Source: Candidatus Accumulibacter proximus
GTDB taxonomy: Bacteria; Pseudomonadota; Gammaproteobacteria; Burkholderiales; Rhodocyclaceae
NCBI GenBank assembly: GCA_016709675.1
Contig: JADJMH010000016.1
Location: 62,001-126,000, forward strand
DNA length: 64,000 bases
Direction of reading: 5' to 3'
Shown: positions 53,416 to 61,974 of the stretch, piece by piece
Layout of the letters: every line of letters starts with the position of its first letter
Numbering within the stretch: position 1 is the stretch's first letter
Notes under the pieces: generated by a model
Database searches by the model: none
What the model was told of the DNA's origin: nothing
The model's input: the letters and a program-made list of their open reading frames with translations, nothing else
Made by a program: the position numbers and the translations under genes

Positions 53416-55065
53416 AATGCGTTCGGCACGGGAGTACCGTCGCACCGCTACGCAACCAGAAGCAGTGGGGAAGAACATGGGACCGGCGCAAGAGAAACCG
53501 AAAACCGCAGTTGACGCCGCAGACGTCCGGGAGATCCCCGAAGCGGACTGCGCAGCGGGCAAATCAACGGAGAACGTACCACGAGCCGCCCCGCACGACC
53601 CGCCGATTGTCACGGTTTGCCGAGAGGTTCTCCCGCTCTGCGTCGCGCACGTCGTAGGGGCATCCGAAATCCGGCTTGTCAGTCTTCTATCCCCAGAGGC
53701 TGCGCGTCCATTCCCAGACGTTGCCGGCCCCATGTCCTCGCAAGACCCAAGGGACTGCGGCCACGCGAAAAGCAGCCTGGAGTCGTCGTGTGGCCAATAT
53801 CCTCCTCGGCATTGGCCAGTTCAGCGTCCCACTCGTCGCCCCAAGGGTACCGACGCTGCGCTTGCGCGTTCGCTTGCAGCGCGCATCGCGGCGACGCGAA
53901 GCCGTCGGCAAGACTCGTACGGATCGCACCGCGCGCGATGTCGACGCCGCCGCGTGCCGCTTTCTCCCATTCGGCTTCTGATGGCAGCGTCAGCTCCCAG
54001 CCCGCGGGCAGACGCGCGCGCCAGTGTGCGTAGAGCCAGCGGCAGAACGCGAGCGCGTCGTACCAGGGTATCCACGCCAGCGGACGATTGTCGAAGTCCT
54101 GCAACGCCTCGGGGCGGTGCTCGGCGTAGCCGCTGGCTTCGACGAACTGCCGGAACTGCGCGACGGTGACCGGAGACTCGCCGATCCAGTAGTCGTGGTT
54201 GGGCGTGCCGTTCTCGTGCAGCGGCGCGTCGTCGTCGCCTCTCGCCCATCCAGAAGGGGCCGCGCGGGACGAAGACGAAGCGCATGGTATCGACTTCGAG
54301 CAGCTGTCGGGGCGGGTCGTCGCCAAGCTGCGCCAGCAGATCGCCGGCGGGCGCGCGTTCGCGTGCGTGCCGCGCTTGCAGGCTCGGTTTGAACGCGGCG
54401 AGGTCGGTCTCGTGCAGCACTTGTGCGGCGAGCAGCGCTCCCCAATGCGCTTCGGCGTCGTCCGGCGCGTCGTCTTCGGCGCAGAGCGCTTCGACGAGTT
54501 CCCCGATCGCCGACGGCGATGCTTTCGAACGTGCGGCGGCGAGCAGCGTCACTTCGCGCCAGCGGATCGGGTCGCTGCGCCAGCCGGCTCAGCGTGTCGG
54601 GATAGTCGAAGCGCGAGGTGGCAGGCGGCGAGGTATTCCTGAAACGAGCGGTGGGGGAACTGGTAAAGCCCTTCGCTGTGCGAGGCGAGCAGCCCGGCGC
54701 GGTCGCGCAGGTCCTCCTCGAGCCGCTTGAGCCGCATGTCGGGGTTCGACGAGGCGGCGTAGACCGCGTCGATCAGCGTGCTCTGGCAGATGTCGGCAGT
54801 GCCGGTGAGCTGCGGTTGCGGCAGGTAGGCTTTGTCGGCGAGCCTGTCGAGCCTTGTTCTCGACGACCATCACGAAAATGTCACGCTCACGGATTGCGCG
54901 GTTGTAGTCGTCCTGCAGCGGCGTGCGCGACATCGCGCCGAGGAAGTCTTCCCAAAGCACCAGCTCGAGGAAGACACCCTGCGACACCCATTGCCAGTTC
55001 TCGCGTCCGACGTAGATTTCGAAGGCGCGACGGCCTACTCCAGCGGGCGATTGTGATGACGCCAT
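53416..55065 (-). pseudogene. Remnant of a TIR/DUF4062-like - NACHT - SUMF1 conflict gene
   Basis: Five or more shifts and at least one large deletion break this gene. Segments in order (minus strand, from 55065): an effector-like start (AFEIYVGRENWQWVSQGVFL, DYNRAIRERDIFVMVVENKA); then, across a deletion near 54855, a STAND/NACHT C-terminal region (LADKAYLPQPQLTG, GLLASHSEGLYQFPHRSFQEY); then DTMRFVFVPRGPFWMG and a SUMF1 domain (ENGTPNHDYWIGESPVTVAQ, LPSEAEWEKAARGG, RYPWGDEWDAELANAEE); then GNVWEWTRSLWG, a stop, and a C-terminus ending RVVRGGSWYVLR-stop-FARCAVR ... GFR. STAND-SUMF1 proteins are predicted phage- or invader-sensing effectors. Confidence 0.65.
53498..53593 (-). other. Hypervariable-looking C-terminus of the SUMF1 domain (possible DGR variable region)
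   Basis: Between the invariant RGGSW (53579-53593) and GFR (~53498-53506) the codons read mostly NNC or NNT: TAC, GTT, CTC, CGT, TGA, TTT, GTC, TTC, GAT, CTC, GTC, TGC, GGC, GTC, AAC, TGC. That is the pattern left when AAC/AAT codons of a template repeat undergo adenine-directed mutagenesis. A TGA at 53564-53566 fits random mutation of an AGA codon. The template copy itself is not in this window. Confidence 0.5.
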
Positions 55066-55178
55066 TGCGCGGGGGGACTAAACTGACCGGTCCGCGCCTG
55101 CAAGGGCGCCGTCAGGCGCCAATGCCGCTCGAAGCTGTTACATTGGTCAACGTTCAACACACAAGGAATGCATGCTTA

Positions 55179-55556
55179 ATGATCAAGATCGATTTTGAGA
55201 AAATGGGCGGGTTGATCCCTGCCGTGATCCAGGATGCCGAGAACGGCGAGGTGCTGATGGTCGCCTTCATGGACGAAAAGACGTTGAATCTGACGCTGGA
55301 GTCCGGCAAGACCTGGTTCTTCAGTCGCTCGCGCAACAAATACTGGATGAAGGGCGAGGAGTCCGGCAACACGCAGGACGTCGTCGAGGTATTCACCGAC
55401 TGCGATGCCGATACGGTGGTGATCAAGGTCAGGCAGAACGGCCCCGCGGCCTGTCATACCGGTAACCGCAGCTGCTTTTTTGTGAAATGGGAAGGAGGCG
55501 CCTGGGTGGAGCACTCCAATCCCCTGTTCGACCCAGTGCAGGTGTACCAGAAATGA
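55179..55556 (+). CDS. hisI: Phosphoribosyl-AMP cyclohydrolase
   Basis: 125 residues from ATG 55179 (AAGGA upstream at 55163-55167). HisI signature: GLIPAVIQDAENGEVLMVAF, TWFFSRSRNKYWMKGEESGN, VEVFTDCDADTVVIKVRQ and ACHTGNRSCFF with the Zn/Mg-binding CD and CHTGxxSC motifs. Catalyses the third step of histidine synthesis. Its stop overlaps the hisG start (ATGA), so the two are coupled. The remainder of the his operon is not in the window. Confidence 0.93.
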   Translation: MIKIDFEKMGGLIPAVIQDAENGEVLMVAFMDEKTLNLTLESGKTWFFSRSRNKYWMKGEESGNTQDVVEVFTDCDADTVVIKVRQNGPAACHTGNRSCFFVKWEGGAWVEHSNPLFDPVQVYQK

Positions 55557-56442
55557 AGCAAGCCGTGATGGACAATCTCCTGAAGTTCGGCATTCCCAAG
55601 GGAAGCCTGGAGGAGGCCACCGTCGAGCTGTTCCGCAAGGCCGGCTGGCGAATCACCACCACATCGCGCAGCTACTTCCCAAGCGTCGACGATGAAGAAA
55701 TGAAATGCAGCCTCATCCGACCCCAGGAGATGGGCAGGTACGTCGAACGAGGGACCATCGACGTCGGCATTGCCGGCCGGGACTGGGTCCGGGAGAGCGA
55801 TTCGGATGTCGTCGAAATCTGCGAGATGGTCTATTCCAAGGTCTCCCGCGGCGCGGTTCGCTGGGTCCTGGTGGTCAATGATGATTCCAGGGTTCGCTCA
55901 CCGGAGGATCTTCGCGGCGGCACCATTTCGACGGAACTGGTGGGCTTCACCAAGCGTTACTTCGCCGAGCGCAACATTCCGGTCACCGTTGAATTCTCAT
56001 GGGGCGCCACCGAGGCCAAGGTGGTCGAGGGGCTGTGCGACGCCATCGTCGAGGTCACCGAGACAGGTTCGACCATTCGTGCCAATGGCCTGCGCATCGT
56101 CTGCGACCTGATGGAGTCACTGCCGGTCATGATCGCTAACCGGCGGGCATGGGAAGACCCCTGGAAGCGCGTCAAGATCGACCAGATCGCTACCCTGCTG
56201 CAATCGACGTTGCGCGCGGAAGGGATGGTGGGCCTCAAGATGAACGCCCGGGAGACCGTGTTGCCGCCATCACCGACATCCTCCCGAGCCTCAACAACCC
56301 GACGGTTGCCCATCTATACAATTCCGACTGGGTTTCGATCGAGACCATCCTGCCGGAAAGGAAGGTTCGAAGCATCGTTCCGGAACTGATGAAGCTCGGT
56401 GCCGAGGGAATCGTCGAGTACCCGTTGAACAAGATCATCTGA
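55553..56442 (+). CDS. hisG: ATP phosphoribosyltransferase, long form (single-base frameshift)
   Basis: First step of histidine synthesis. From ATG 55553: KFGIPKGSLEEATVELFRKA, DVGIAGRDWVRESDSDVVEI, GGTISTELVGFTKRYFAERN and the PRPP-binding region EVTETGSTIRANGLRIV. At ~56252 a G is missing (GGAG-ACC for GGAGGACC); the C-terminal ACT-like regulatory domain (NPTVAHLYNSDWVSIETILP; PELMKLGAEGIVEYPLNKII) continues in the next frame. Restoring one base gives 296 residues, the right size for the long, HisZ-independent form. Because the gene is needed for histidine prototrophy, a sequencing or assembly error is likely. Confidence 0.9.
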
Positions 56443-56828
56443 GCAGATTGGCGCGCTGGCGATTCCTTGCAGGAACCGTCATTCGCGCTTTGGCCGGGAT
56501 GTCGATCCAGCTAGTCCGGCAGGTCCTGCAGAGTACCCTGTCCTGCCCGCTGGCCTGCCGGCGCGGTTTGTTGCCGCCCGCGTCGGCGACATCCTGACCC
56601 ATCCGGGCGAGCCGATGTCGCCGCTGCGCCCGAACCCTGGCGCGCGGACCACCGCTCTGGGAGAACCGGGAGAAGGTCGGTGCGCCGGACGGTCGATTGT
56701 GGCAGAATCAGGCATCTTCGAATGCTCCCCCCATCCTGGTCTTCCTTCGCCGGCGGACTCCGTTGACCGTATTCCACGCCGGTTGCAGGCCGATCGGTGC
56801 TGTTCGACCGCTTGAGCAGAGACCCCCC
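56443..56828. other. Intergenic region with a possible PAAR-like fragment
   Basis: 386 bp between hisG and the AlaX gene. On the plus strand, 56561-56660 reads ARFVAARVGDILTHPGEPMS, vaguely like the first strand of a PAAR domain, but the rest of such a domain is missing and the frame has no start. I give the identification little weight. GACCCCCC just before ATG 56829 offers no good ribosome-binding site. Confidence 0.25.
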
Positions 56829-57542
56829 ATGACCACAGAGCTGCTTTTCCGTGACGACGCCTACCTGGTCTCCGCCAGCGGGCAGGTCGTCACGGTGCAC
56901 GCCAAGGGCATCGAGCTGGACCGGACGATTTTCTATCCGCTCGGCGGCGGCCAGGTAGGCGATACTGGCTTCCTGGTGCGAGGCAACGGCGAACGCATAA
57001 CCATCGCCGATACCCGCAAGGACCACGCGCTCGACGCGGTGTTGCACCTGCCGGCGGCCGGTGCAACGCAACTGGAAGTGGGCGAAACACTGACGCTCGA
57101 AATCGACTGGCCTCGCCGTTATCGCCTGATGCGCCTGCATACTGCGCTGCATGTGATGTCCTGCGTGGTGGCAGCGCCGGTGACTGGCGGCCACATCGCG
57201 CCCGACAAGGCGCGTCTCGACTTCGACATCGACATGGGCCTGCTCGATGGCCAACGGATCGAAAGCGAGGTGAACGCCCTGATCAGTCGCGGTATCGACA
57301 CCGAAACCGTCTGGATCACCGACGACGAACTGGATGCGAGACCCGAACTGGTCAAGACGATGAGCGTACAGCCACCACGCGGTTCGGGACGGGTACGCCT
57401 GCTGCACATCGCCGGCATCGATCTGCAACCCTGTGGCGGAACGCACGTGAGGAACATCGGTGAAATCGGCGCCATCCGGGTGCTCCGAATCCGCAACGAA
57501 GGCAAGCACAACCGGCGCGTCGAAATTGCGCTCGCGGACTGA
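56829..57542 (+). CDS. AlaX-type alanyl-tRNA editing protein
   Basis: 237 residues from ATG 56829. A free-standing editing domain related to AlaRS: an N-terminal beta-barrel (GQVVTVHAKGIELDRTIFYP, LGGGQVGDTGF) and the zinc-binding editing core with HTALH (His104, His108) and CGGTH (Cys202, His206). It hydrolyses Ser-tRNA(Ala) or Gly-tRNA(Ala) made in error by alanyl-tRNA synthetase. An upstream in-frame start at 56697 lacks family similarity. Confidence 0.9.
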   Translation: MTTELLFRDDAYLVSASGQVVTVHAKGIELDRTIFYPLGGGQVGDTGFLVRGNGERITIADTRKDHALDAVLHLPAAGATQLEVGETLTLEIDWPRRYRLMRLHTALHVMSCVVAAPVTGGHIAPDKARLDFDIDMGLLDGQRIESEVNALISRGIDTETVWITDDELDARPELVKTMSVQPPRGSGRVRLLHIAGIDLQPCGGTHVRNIGEIGAIRVLRIRNEGKHNRRVEIALAD

Positions 57543-57548
57543 AGCAGT

Positions 57549-57791
57549 TCACGCAGCAATGCTTGCGAGCGTGCCGCCGCCTCCTGTGTTGGTCCGCCCA
57601 ACGAGTCCGGTCCCTGGCATGGTCGCGCCGATGCAGACGATCATCTCCTTATCTGAGCTGTCCAGGATCTGCGCTTCCGGCAAGTCTTCCTTGCGCTGGT
57701 AGAGCTTCACCTTGCTGAGAAGAATCGGGATGCCGGGATCGACGAGGTTGGCAAGGAAGTCAAGGAGGTGCTGTGATGAACGCGCACTACT
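57549..57791 (-). other. Open minus-strand stretch of ~80 codons without a start, unrecognised
   Basis: Convergent with the AlaX gene, six bases away. It encodes LLDFLANLVDPGIPILLSKV, KLYQRKEDLPEAQILDSSDK, EMIVCIGATMPGTGLV, with a plausible alpha/beta pattern, and ends at a TGA at 57549-57551. A TGA closes it upstream at 57792 and no start codon exists at its beginning, so it may be the C-terminal remnant of a lost gene. The rest of 57543-58037 shows no other recognisable sequence. Confidence 0.3.
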
Positions 57792-58037
57792 TCATTGCTC
57801 TGATCGGTCCAGCGGCACCAGCGGATGACCACAGGTGCTGAGCGGGGGGGGCTCGGATGACTGGGCCAAATTCGAGATTGAGGCTCCTCGATGGAGCCCC
57901 ATATACTTTTCATGGCGCCGTTGGATTTCCGACGTTCATAGTGAAGTTTCCCAAGGCGGTTGCGCCGGACGACAAGAGTGTGGCGGGATGGCATCCAAGG
58001 GGTGCCGGCACCGTCACGGAGGGGGAGCAGCGAATTC

Positions 58038-58547
58038 ATGGATGCGCTCTTGCAGCTCGCCGATGTCAGCCTGATCATCGGCCAGACACGGGTGCTCGAC
58101 CATCTGGATTTCGCGATGGAGCAGGGTGAGATCCACGCGCTGCTTGGCGCCAACGGCTGCGGCAAGAGCAGCCTGGCCTTCATGGTGATGGGCTGCCAAG
58201 GTTACGCGCCGAGTTCTGGCTCGGTGCGGTTCGCCGGCGAGCGCAAGCGAATCGAAATGGCAGCGATGCTGGCCATTCAACCGAGGCTGGCCATACTTGA
58301 TGAACCGGCCGCCCGCGTTGATGTGCTGTCGCTGGATGAGGTCACCGAGGCGATCCGCAAGCTTCGCTCGGGCGGCTCGTCGGTACTGCTGATCACCCAC
58401 CAGGAGGACGTCGCCGCGTGTGCCGACCGGGCCTCGCAGCTGTTCGCCGGAACCATCGTCTTCAGCGGTTCGCCGGCAGCAGTTGCCGAACACTATCGCG
58501 GACGTTCGTGCGTCCGCTGCGACCGGAGCGTGTGCGCTCATGCCTGA
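58038..58547 (+). CDS. SufC-like ABC ATPase with internal deletion
   Basis: 169 residues from ATG 58038. Walker A is intact (GANGCGKSS) and so are Walker B plus H-loop (LAILDEPAARVD ... LLITHQED). Between them the sequence jumps from SGSVRFAGE to RKRIEMAAMLAIQ, skipping ~60-70 residues with the Q-loop and most of the LSGGE signature; the two ends share GGCGAG-type sequence, so a microhomology deletion is likely. The frame is preserved. A protein lacking the Q-loop and signature should not hydrolyse ATP normally. It overlaps the next gene by 8 bp. Confidence 0.7.
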   Translation: MDALLQLADVSLIIGQTRVLDHLDFAMEQGEIHALLGANGCGKSSLAFMVMGCQGYAPSSGSVRFAGERKRIEMAAMLAIQPRLAILDEPAARVDVLSLDEVTEAIRKLRSGGSSVLLITHQEDVAACADRASQLFAGTIVFSGSPAAVAEHYRGRSCVRCDRSVCAHA

Positions 58548-59184
58548 ATTGCGACTGATATTCGAGGCTTTGCGCATCGTCGGTGTCGACCCGACGCCCC
58601 TGCGCACCGCCGACACGGCGCACACGGTCGCCATCGGCCAGCAGGTGACCAGCGAGCACGGCATTGCCGGCCTCAGCCTAGCCGCCGCCGCCGTCGATGA
58701 TGAGATCCGGGTCTGGCTCACCGCCCTCGAAGGCGCCCGGATCGTCCAACCGGTCCACCTATGCATGGGACTGTTCGAACCAACCGGGACGCAGAAGGTG
58801 AGGATGGACATTCGCCTCAAAGCCGGATCGAGCGCGTCGTTTCTCGCCCACTGCCTGTTCACCCGTCCGGCGTCGGCCAGCCACAGCATGCAGGCGGACA
58901 TCACGATCGCCGCCGCCGACGACACCCGTGCCGAAGTGATCGGCATCACCGAAGGCAACGCACCCGGCGCCCGAGGTCACGTCGATCGCATGGAGATCGT
59001 CCACGACCGCGCCCAGGTCAGCGCCAATCCGCTGGTGAGGGTCAGCCACCCGCAGGCCAAGGTCACGCACGAGGCGGCCATCGGCAGCGTCGATCACCAG
59101 CAGCTTGAGACGCTGATGACGCGCGGACTGACGCCGGATGCGGCGGTCGACCTGATTGTCAGAGGCCTTCTGCGGCAGTCCTGA
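58540..59184 (+). CDS. SufB/SufD-family protein with probable internal deletion
   Basis: 214 residues. N-terminal part includes TAHTVAIGQQVTSEHGIAGL; after ASASHSMQADITIAAADDTR it reaches EVIGITEGNAPGARGHVDRM and the C-terminal signature VSHPQAKVTHEAAIGSVDHQ, QLETLMTRGLTPDAAVDLIV. That signature is characteristic of SufB/D scaffold subunits of Fe-S cluster assembly, especially the minimal SufBC (SMS-like) form. The family has ~300 or more residues; ~90 appear to be missing near residue 130, again without loss of frame. It pairs with the SufC-like gene. Confidence 0.7.
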   Translation: MPELRLIFEALRIVGVDPTPLRTADTAHTVAIGQQVTSEHGIAGLSLAAAAVDDEIRVWLTALEGARIVQPVHLCMGLFEPTGTQKVRMDIRLKAGSSASFLAHCLFTRPASASHSMQADITIAAADDTRAEVIGITEGNAPGARGHVDRMEIVHDRAQVSANPLVRVSHPQAKVTHEAAIGSVDHQQLETLMTRGLTPDAAVDLIVRGLLRQS

Positions 59185-59406
59185 ACACAGCGCCAGCGCA
59201 TGGGGCGCAACAAGACAAGACAAGGTACTTGAAGAAATCAAAGGTAGTCCCAATTTCTTCCCCGACGGCCGTTCGGCCAGCGGGAGTCGTCTCTCGTCGT
59301 CCGACGCGGCCTCGTCGTGCCGACGGCACTGCGACTTCATCAATTCATCGAATAATTTGTTTCGCATGCGAGATAGCGTCATGCAGATGCGTCCCCTTTA
59401 CGACCG

Positions 59407-60077
59407 TACGTCGCTGCGGGAATGAATCCGACGGACCTCAAGCGCGGTATCGACAAGGCGGTAAACGCGGTCGTCGAGGAACTTAAGGAGCTCTCCAGAC
59501 CGTGCACCACGCGCAAGGAGATCGCCCAGGTGGGCGCCAACTCGGTCAACTTGGACAGCGCCATCGGCGACATCATTGCCCAGGCGATGGGCAAGGTGGG
59601 CGCAGCCACCGAGGTCGAGATGACGGAAAAGAGGGATGGCGTCGAGGACGCCCTGCATGCGACGCCTGCTGCCGTCGAGGAGGGTATCGTACCCGGTGGC
59701 AGCGTGGCCTTACTGCGCGGCCGCGCGGCGATCCAGGCGATCAAGGGCGACAATCATGACCAGGAGGCGGGGATCACGATCGTCCTGCATGCCCTGGAAC
59801 AGCCGCTGCGGGCGATCGCCGCCAATGCGGGGATGAGCGTTCGGTGGTGGTGACCAAGATCGAGGCTGGCGAGCGCAACTTCGGTTACAACGCCACCAGC
59901 GGCGAGTACGGCGATCTGGTCGCCATGGGAGTCATCGATCCGACCAAGGTGACGCGCAACGCGCTTCAGAACGCGACCTCGATCGCCGGACTGATCCTCA
60001 CCACCGAAGCCATGGTCGCCGAAGTGCCCAAGCAAGAGAAGGCCGCGGTACCGGCGACGCCGGAGACGGACTACTGA
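59407..60077 (+). pseudogene. groL: GroEL pseudogene (large internal deletion plus frameshift)
   Basis: Begins within GroEL at YVAAGMNPTDLKRGIDKAVN and runs through QVGANSVNLDSAIGDIIAQA. At the triplet KVG (59593-59601) it jumps to AATEVEMTEKRDGVEDALHA, the region after the second KVG of GroEL (around residue 385 in E. coli numbering), removing ~210 residues: the apical domain and part of the intermediate domains. After VPGGSVALLRG and LHALEQPLRAIAANAG, a missing G near 59829-59832 shifts frame; the rest continues as SVVVTKIEAGERNFGYNATS and ends AVPATPETDY. Upstream GroEL sequence is also absent. Confidence 0.88.
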
Positions 60078-60318
60078 GCCAGCACGGCACGCCCATCTGA
60101 CCGTCAGCAATGAAATGCGTGGAAAGCCAAAGACCGACGCTGTAAGGCTGCTGGCGCAATCGTCAGGTGCAGGGACCTGCCCGATATGGCAACATGATGC
60201 ATGGTGCTGCCAGTCAACCGGAAACAAGCGACCCGCTGCGGCGGGTCCTGACAGCCATCAACAGGTGGGCTGCCTGCCGGACCGGCAACCGGCAAATCTC
60301 GAACAGGGGGAGTTGGCA

Positions 60319-61053
60319 ATGAAGAAACCGGTTCTGGCGATTTTTCTGGCGATGGGGGCCGCGGCGCTTGCGCATGCCGCGCCGCCGGCAGCTGGTTCTA
60401 CCGGCATCGGGATCAAGGATTACCCATGGCAGGCGGAGACGGGGGAGAAAAGCGAAGCGCTGGAGCGCAAGGGTAACAGGAAGCGCGGTGAGGTCCTTTA
60501 CGCGCTGTGCCGCAGTTGCCACCAGCCGTCGGCGGGCGGACACTCCGACGGCAGCATCCCTCAACTCGCGGGTCAGCACAGCAGCGTGCTGATCAAGCAG
60601 ATGGCCGACATCCGCGCCGGTTTGCGCGACAGCCCGACGATGTATCCGTTTGCTGCGGTACTGTCCGATCCGCAGGGTCTGGCCGATCTCGCCGCCTATC
60701 TCGAAGGGCTGTGCATTCCCCTCGAGCACGGCCAGTACGATGCTCAGGATGCAGTTCAGCAAGTGGCGAATGGCAGAGCTCTGTACGACAAGGAGTGCAG
60801 GGTGTGCCACGGAGTCAACGGCGAAGGTTCCAGGTACAAGCTCTATCCGGTGATCGCTGGACAGCACTATAAGTACCTGCTTCAGCAGATGACCCAGATC
60901 CGAGACGGCAAGCGCCGCAACGCCAACCCAGAGATGGTCAGGATCATCAGCAAGTACAACGACGATCAACTGATCGCGATTTCGGCTTACCAGTCGAGTC
61001 TGGTGATGCCAGGAAAGGTGTGCAAGGTGAGGGGGCCAGCAAGGAAACTGTAG
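60319..61053 (+). CDS. Dihaem cytochrome c (c4-like)
   Basis: 244 residues from ATG 60319 (GGGGAG upstream). Signal peptide MKKPVLAIFLAMGAAALAHA. Two haem-attachment motifs: CRSCH (Cys64-His68) and CRVCH (Cys160-His164), each followed by a methionine-bearing helix that could give the axial ligand. Internal similarity (LAGQHSSVLIKQMADIRAGL and IAGQHYKYLLQQMTQIRDGK) shows duplicated single-haem domains, the hallmark of cytochrome c4. It is a periplasmic electron carrier to oxidases or reductases; no such gene is adjacent. Confidence 0.88.
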   Translation: MKKPVLAIFLAMGAAALAHAAPPAAGSTGIGIKDYPWQAETGEKSEALERKGNRKRGEVLYALCRSCHQPSAGGHSDGSIPQLAGQHSSVLIKQMADIRAGLRDSPTMYPFAAVLSDPQGLADLAAYLEGLCIPLEHGQYDAQDAVQQVANGRALYDKECRVCHGVNGEGSRYKLYPVIAGQHYKYLLQQMTQIRDGKRRNANPEMVRIISKYNDDQLIAISAYQSSLVMPGKVCKVRGPARKL

Positions 61054-61200
61054 GCACGCTGTCCCAGCGCAACGACCGTCGATCAGCCTGCTGCCGGGGG
61101 TAGAGCACGGCTTGAAGAACTGCCAGGTATCCGAGCGATGGCGCAAGCAGCCGCGCCAATCCTGATCGACACCGCTTGCCAGCAGTGCGGGAGATGGTGT

Positions 61201-61284
61201 TGTGGACAACCCCGGGAGAGTCCGCCGCTGTCCACAGAATCTGCTGGCAACACTGTGGGTAAGCGGTGGACAAGCTGTGGACAG
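61201..61284. other. Cluster of five DnaA-box-like 9-mers
   Basis: Minus-strand TTGTCCACA (61201-61209), plus-strand CTGTCCACA (61228-61236), minus-strand TTACCCACA (61254-61262), TTGTCCACC (61265-61273) and CTGTCCACA (61276-61284) lie within 84 bp; each differs from the TTATNCACA consensus by one or two bases. No AT-rich unwinding element or origin-associated gene is evident. The remainder of 61054-61518 is non-coding as far as I can see. Confidence 0.4.
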
Positions 61285-61518
61285 CTGCCCTGGACCGGCC
61301 TCAGGCAAGGGAGACCTTGTGCCGCGCAAGAATTAGGCGTCACCGTCAACGATGAGGAAGGTGCGCCGTGTCGGTCGGAAAACGCAGGCAACTTCCGTTC
61401 CGGCTACCAGACGAATCACGGTGGAACGAGTTGCCTGAAATCAGCTGTTGGCCGACCTTTCCGGGTTGACGTGAATGCCCTGAGACACATTCTCGTTTGC
61501 GGCGGACTCTGCGGTTGG

Positions 61519-61930
61519 TAAGATTGGAGGGGAGGAATGTTTCCCCGCCATTCATCTGGCATGGCGCGCCTGCGGCAGCAAAGAGCCTGGTCATTATCGT
61601 GGGCGATTCGGATGCACCAGATCCGGCAGCGCCACGCATGACCTGGGTTCATTGGCTGGTGTACAACCTGCCTGCGGACACCACCGGGCTGCCCGAGGCA
61701 GCGCAGTCGTTTCCCACTGGCACGCTGGATGGACTCAACGATTGGGGCGCGCCGGCTACGCTGGCCCCTGTCCCCCCATCGGTCGGCACCGCTATTTTCA
61801 CAAGCTCTACGCGCTTGACGTCGTGTTGCCCGACTTGAAGCAGCCGAACAGAAAGTCCCTCGAACAAGCCGTGAAAGGACATGTCGTTGCGGAAGCCCAG
61901 TTGGTCGGCAACCATGAAAAGGGGCGTTGA
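61519..61930 (+). pseudogene. Degraded YbhB/YbcL (PEBP) family gene
   Basis: Frame 1 encodes LEGRNVSPPFIWHGAPAAAK, IVGDSDAPDPAAPRMTWVHW, LVYNLPADTTGLPEAAQSFP; the DPDAP and GRN-SPP motifs are PEBP landmarks. Near 61746-61750 one C is missing (GGC-GCG for GGCCGCG) and the match resumes one frame over with GYAGPCPPIGRHRYFHKLYA and LDVVLPDLKQ. The N-terminal ~20-30 residues and start codon are absent. Function of the intact family (ligand or kinase-regulator binding) is unclear in bacteria. Confidence 0.68.
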
Positions 61931-61944
61931 TGTCGCTTCGTACC

Positions 61945-61974
61945 TACGCCAACGCGAACTGTCTGGTTGGCGTA
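61945..61974. repeat. Perfect 9-bp inverted repeat with 12-nt loop
   Basis: TACGCCAAC at 61945-61953 and GTTGGCGTA at 61966-61974, a strong small hairpin in the 3' tail of the PEBP remnant. No T-run on either strand. Confidence 0.4.
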
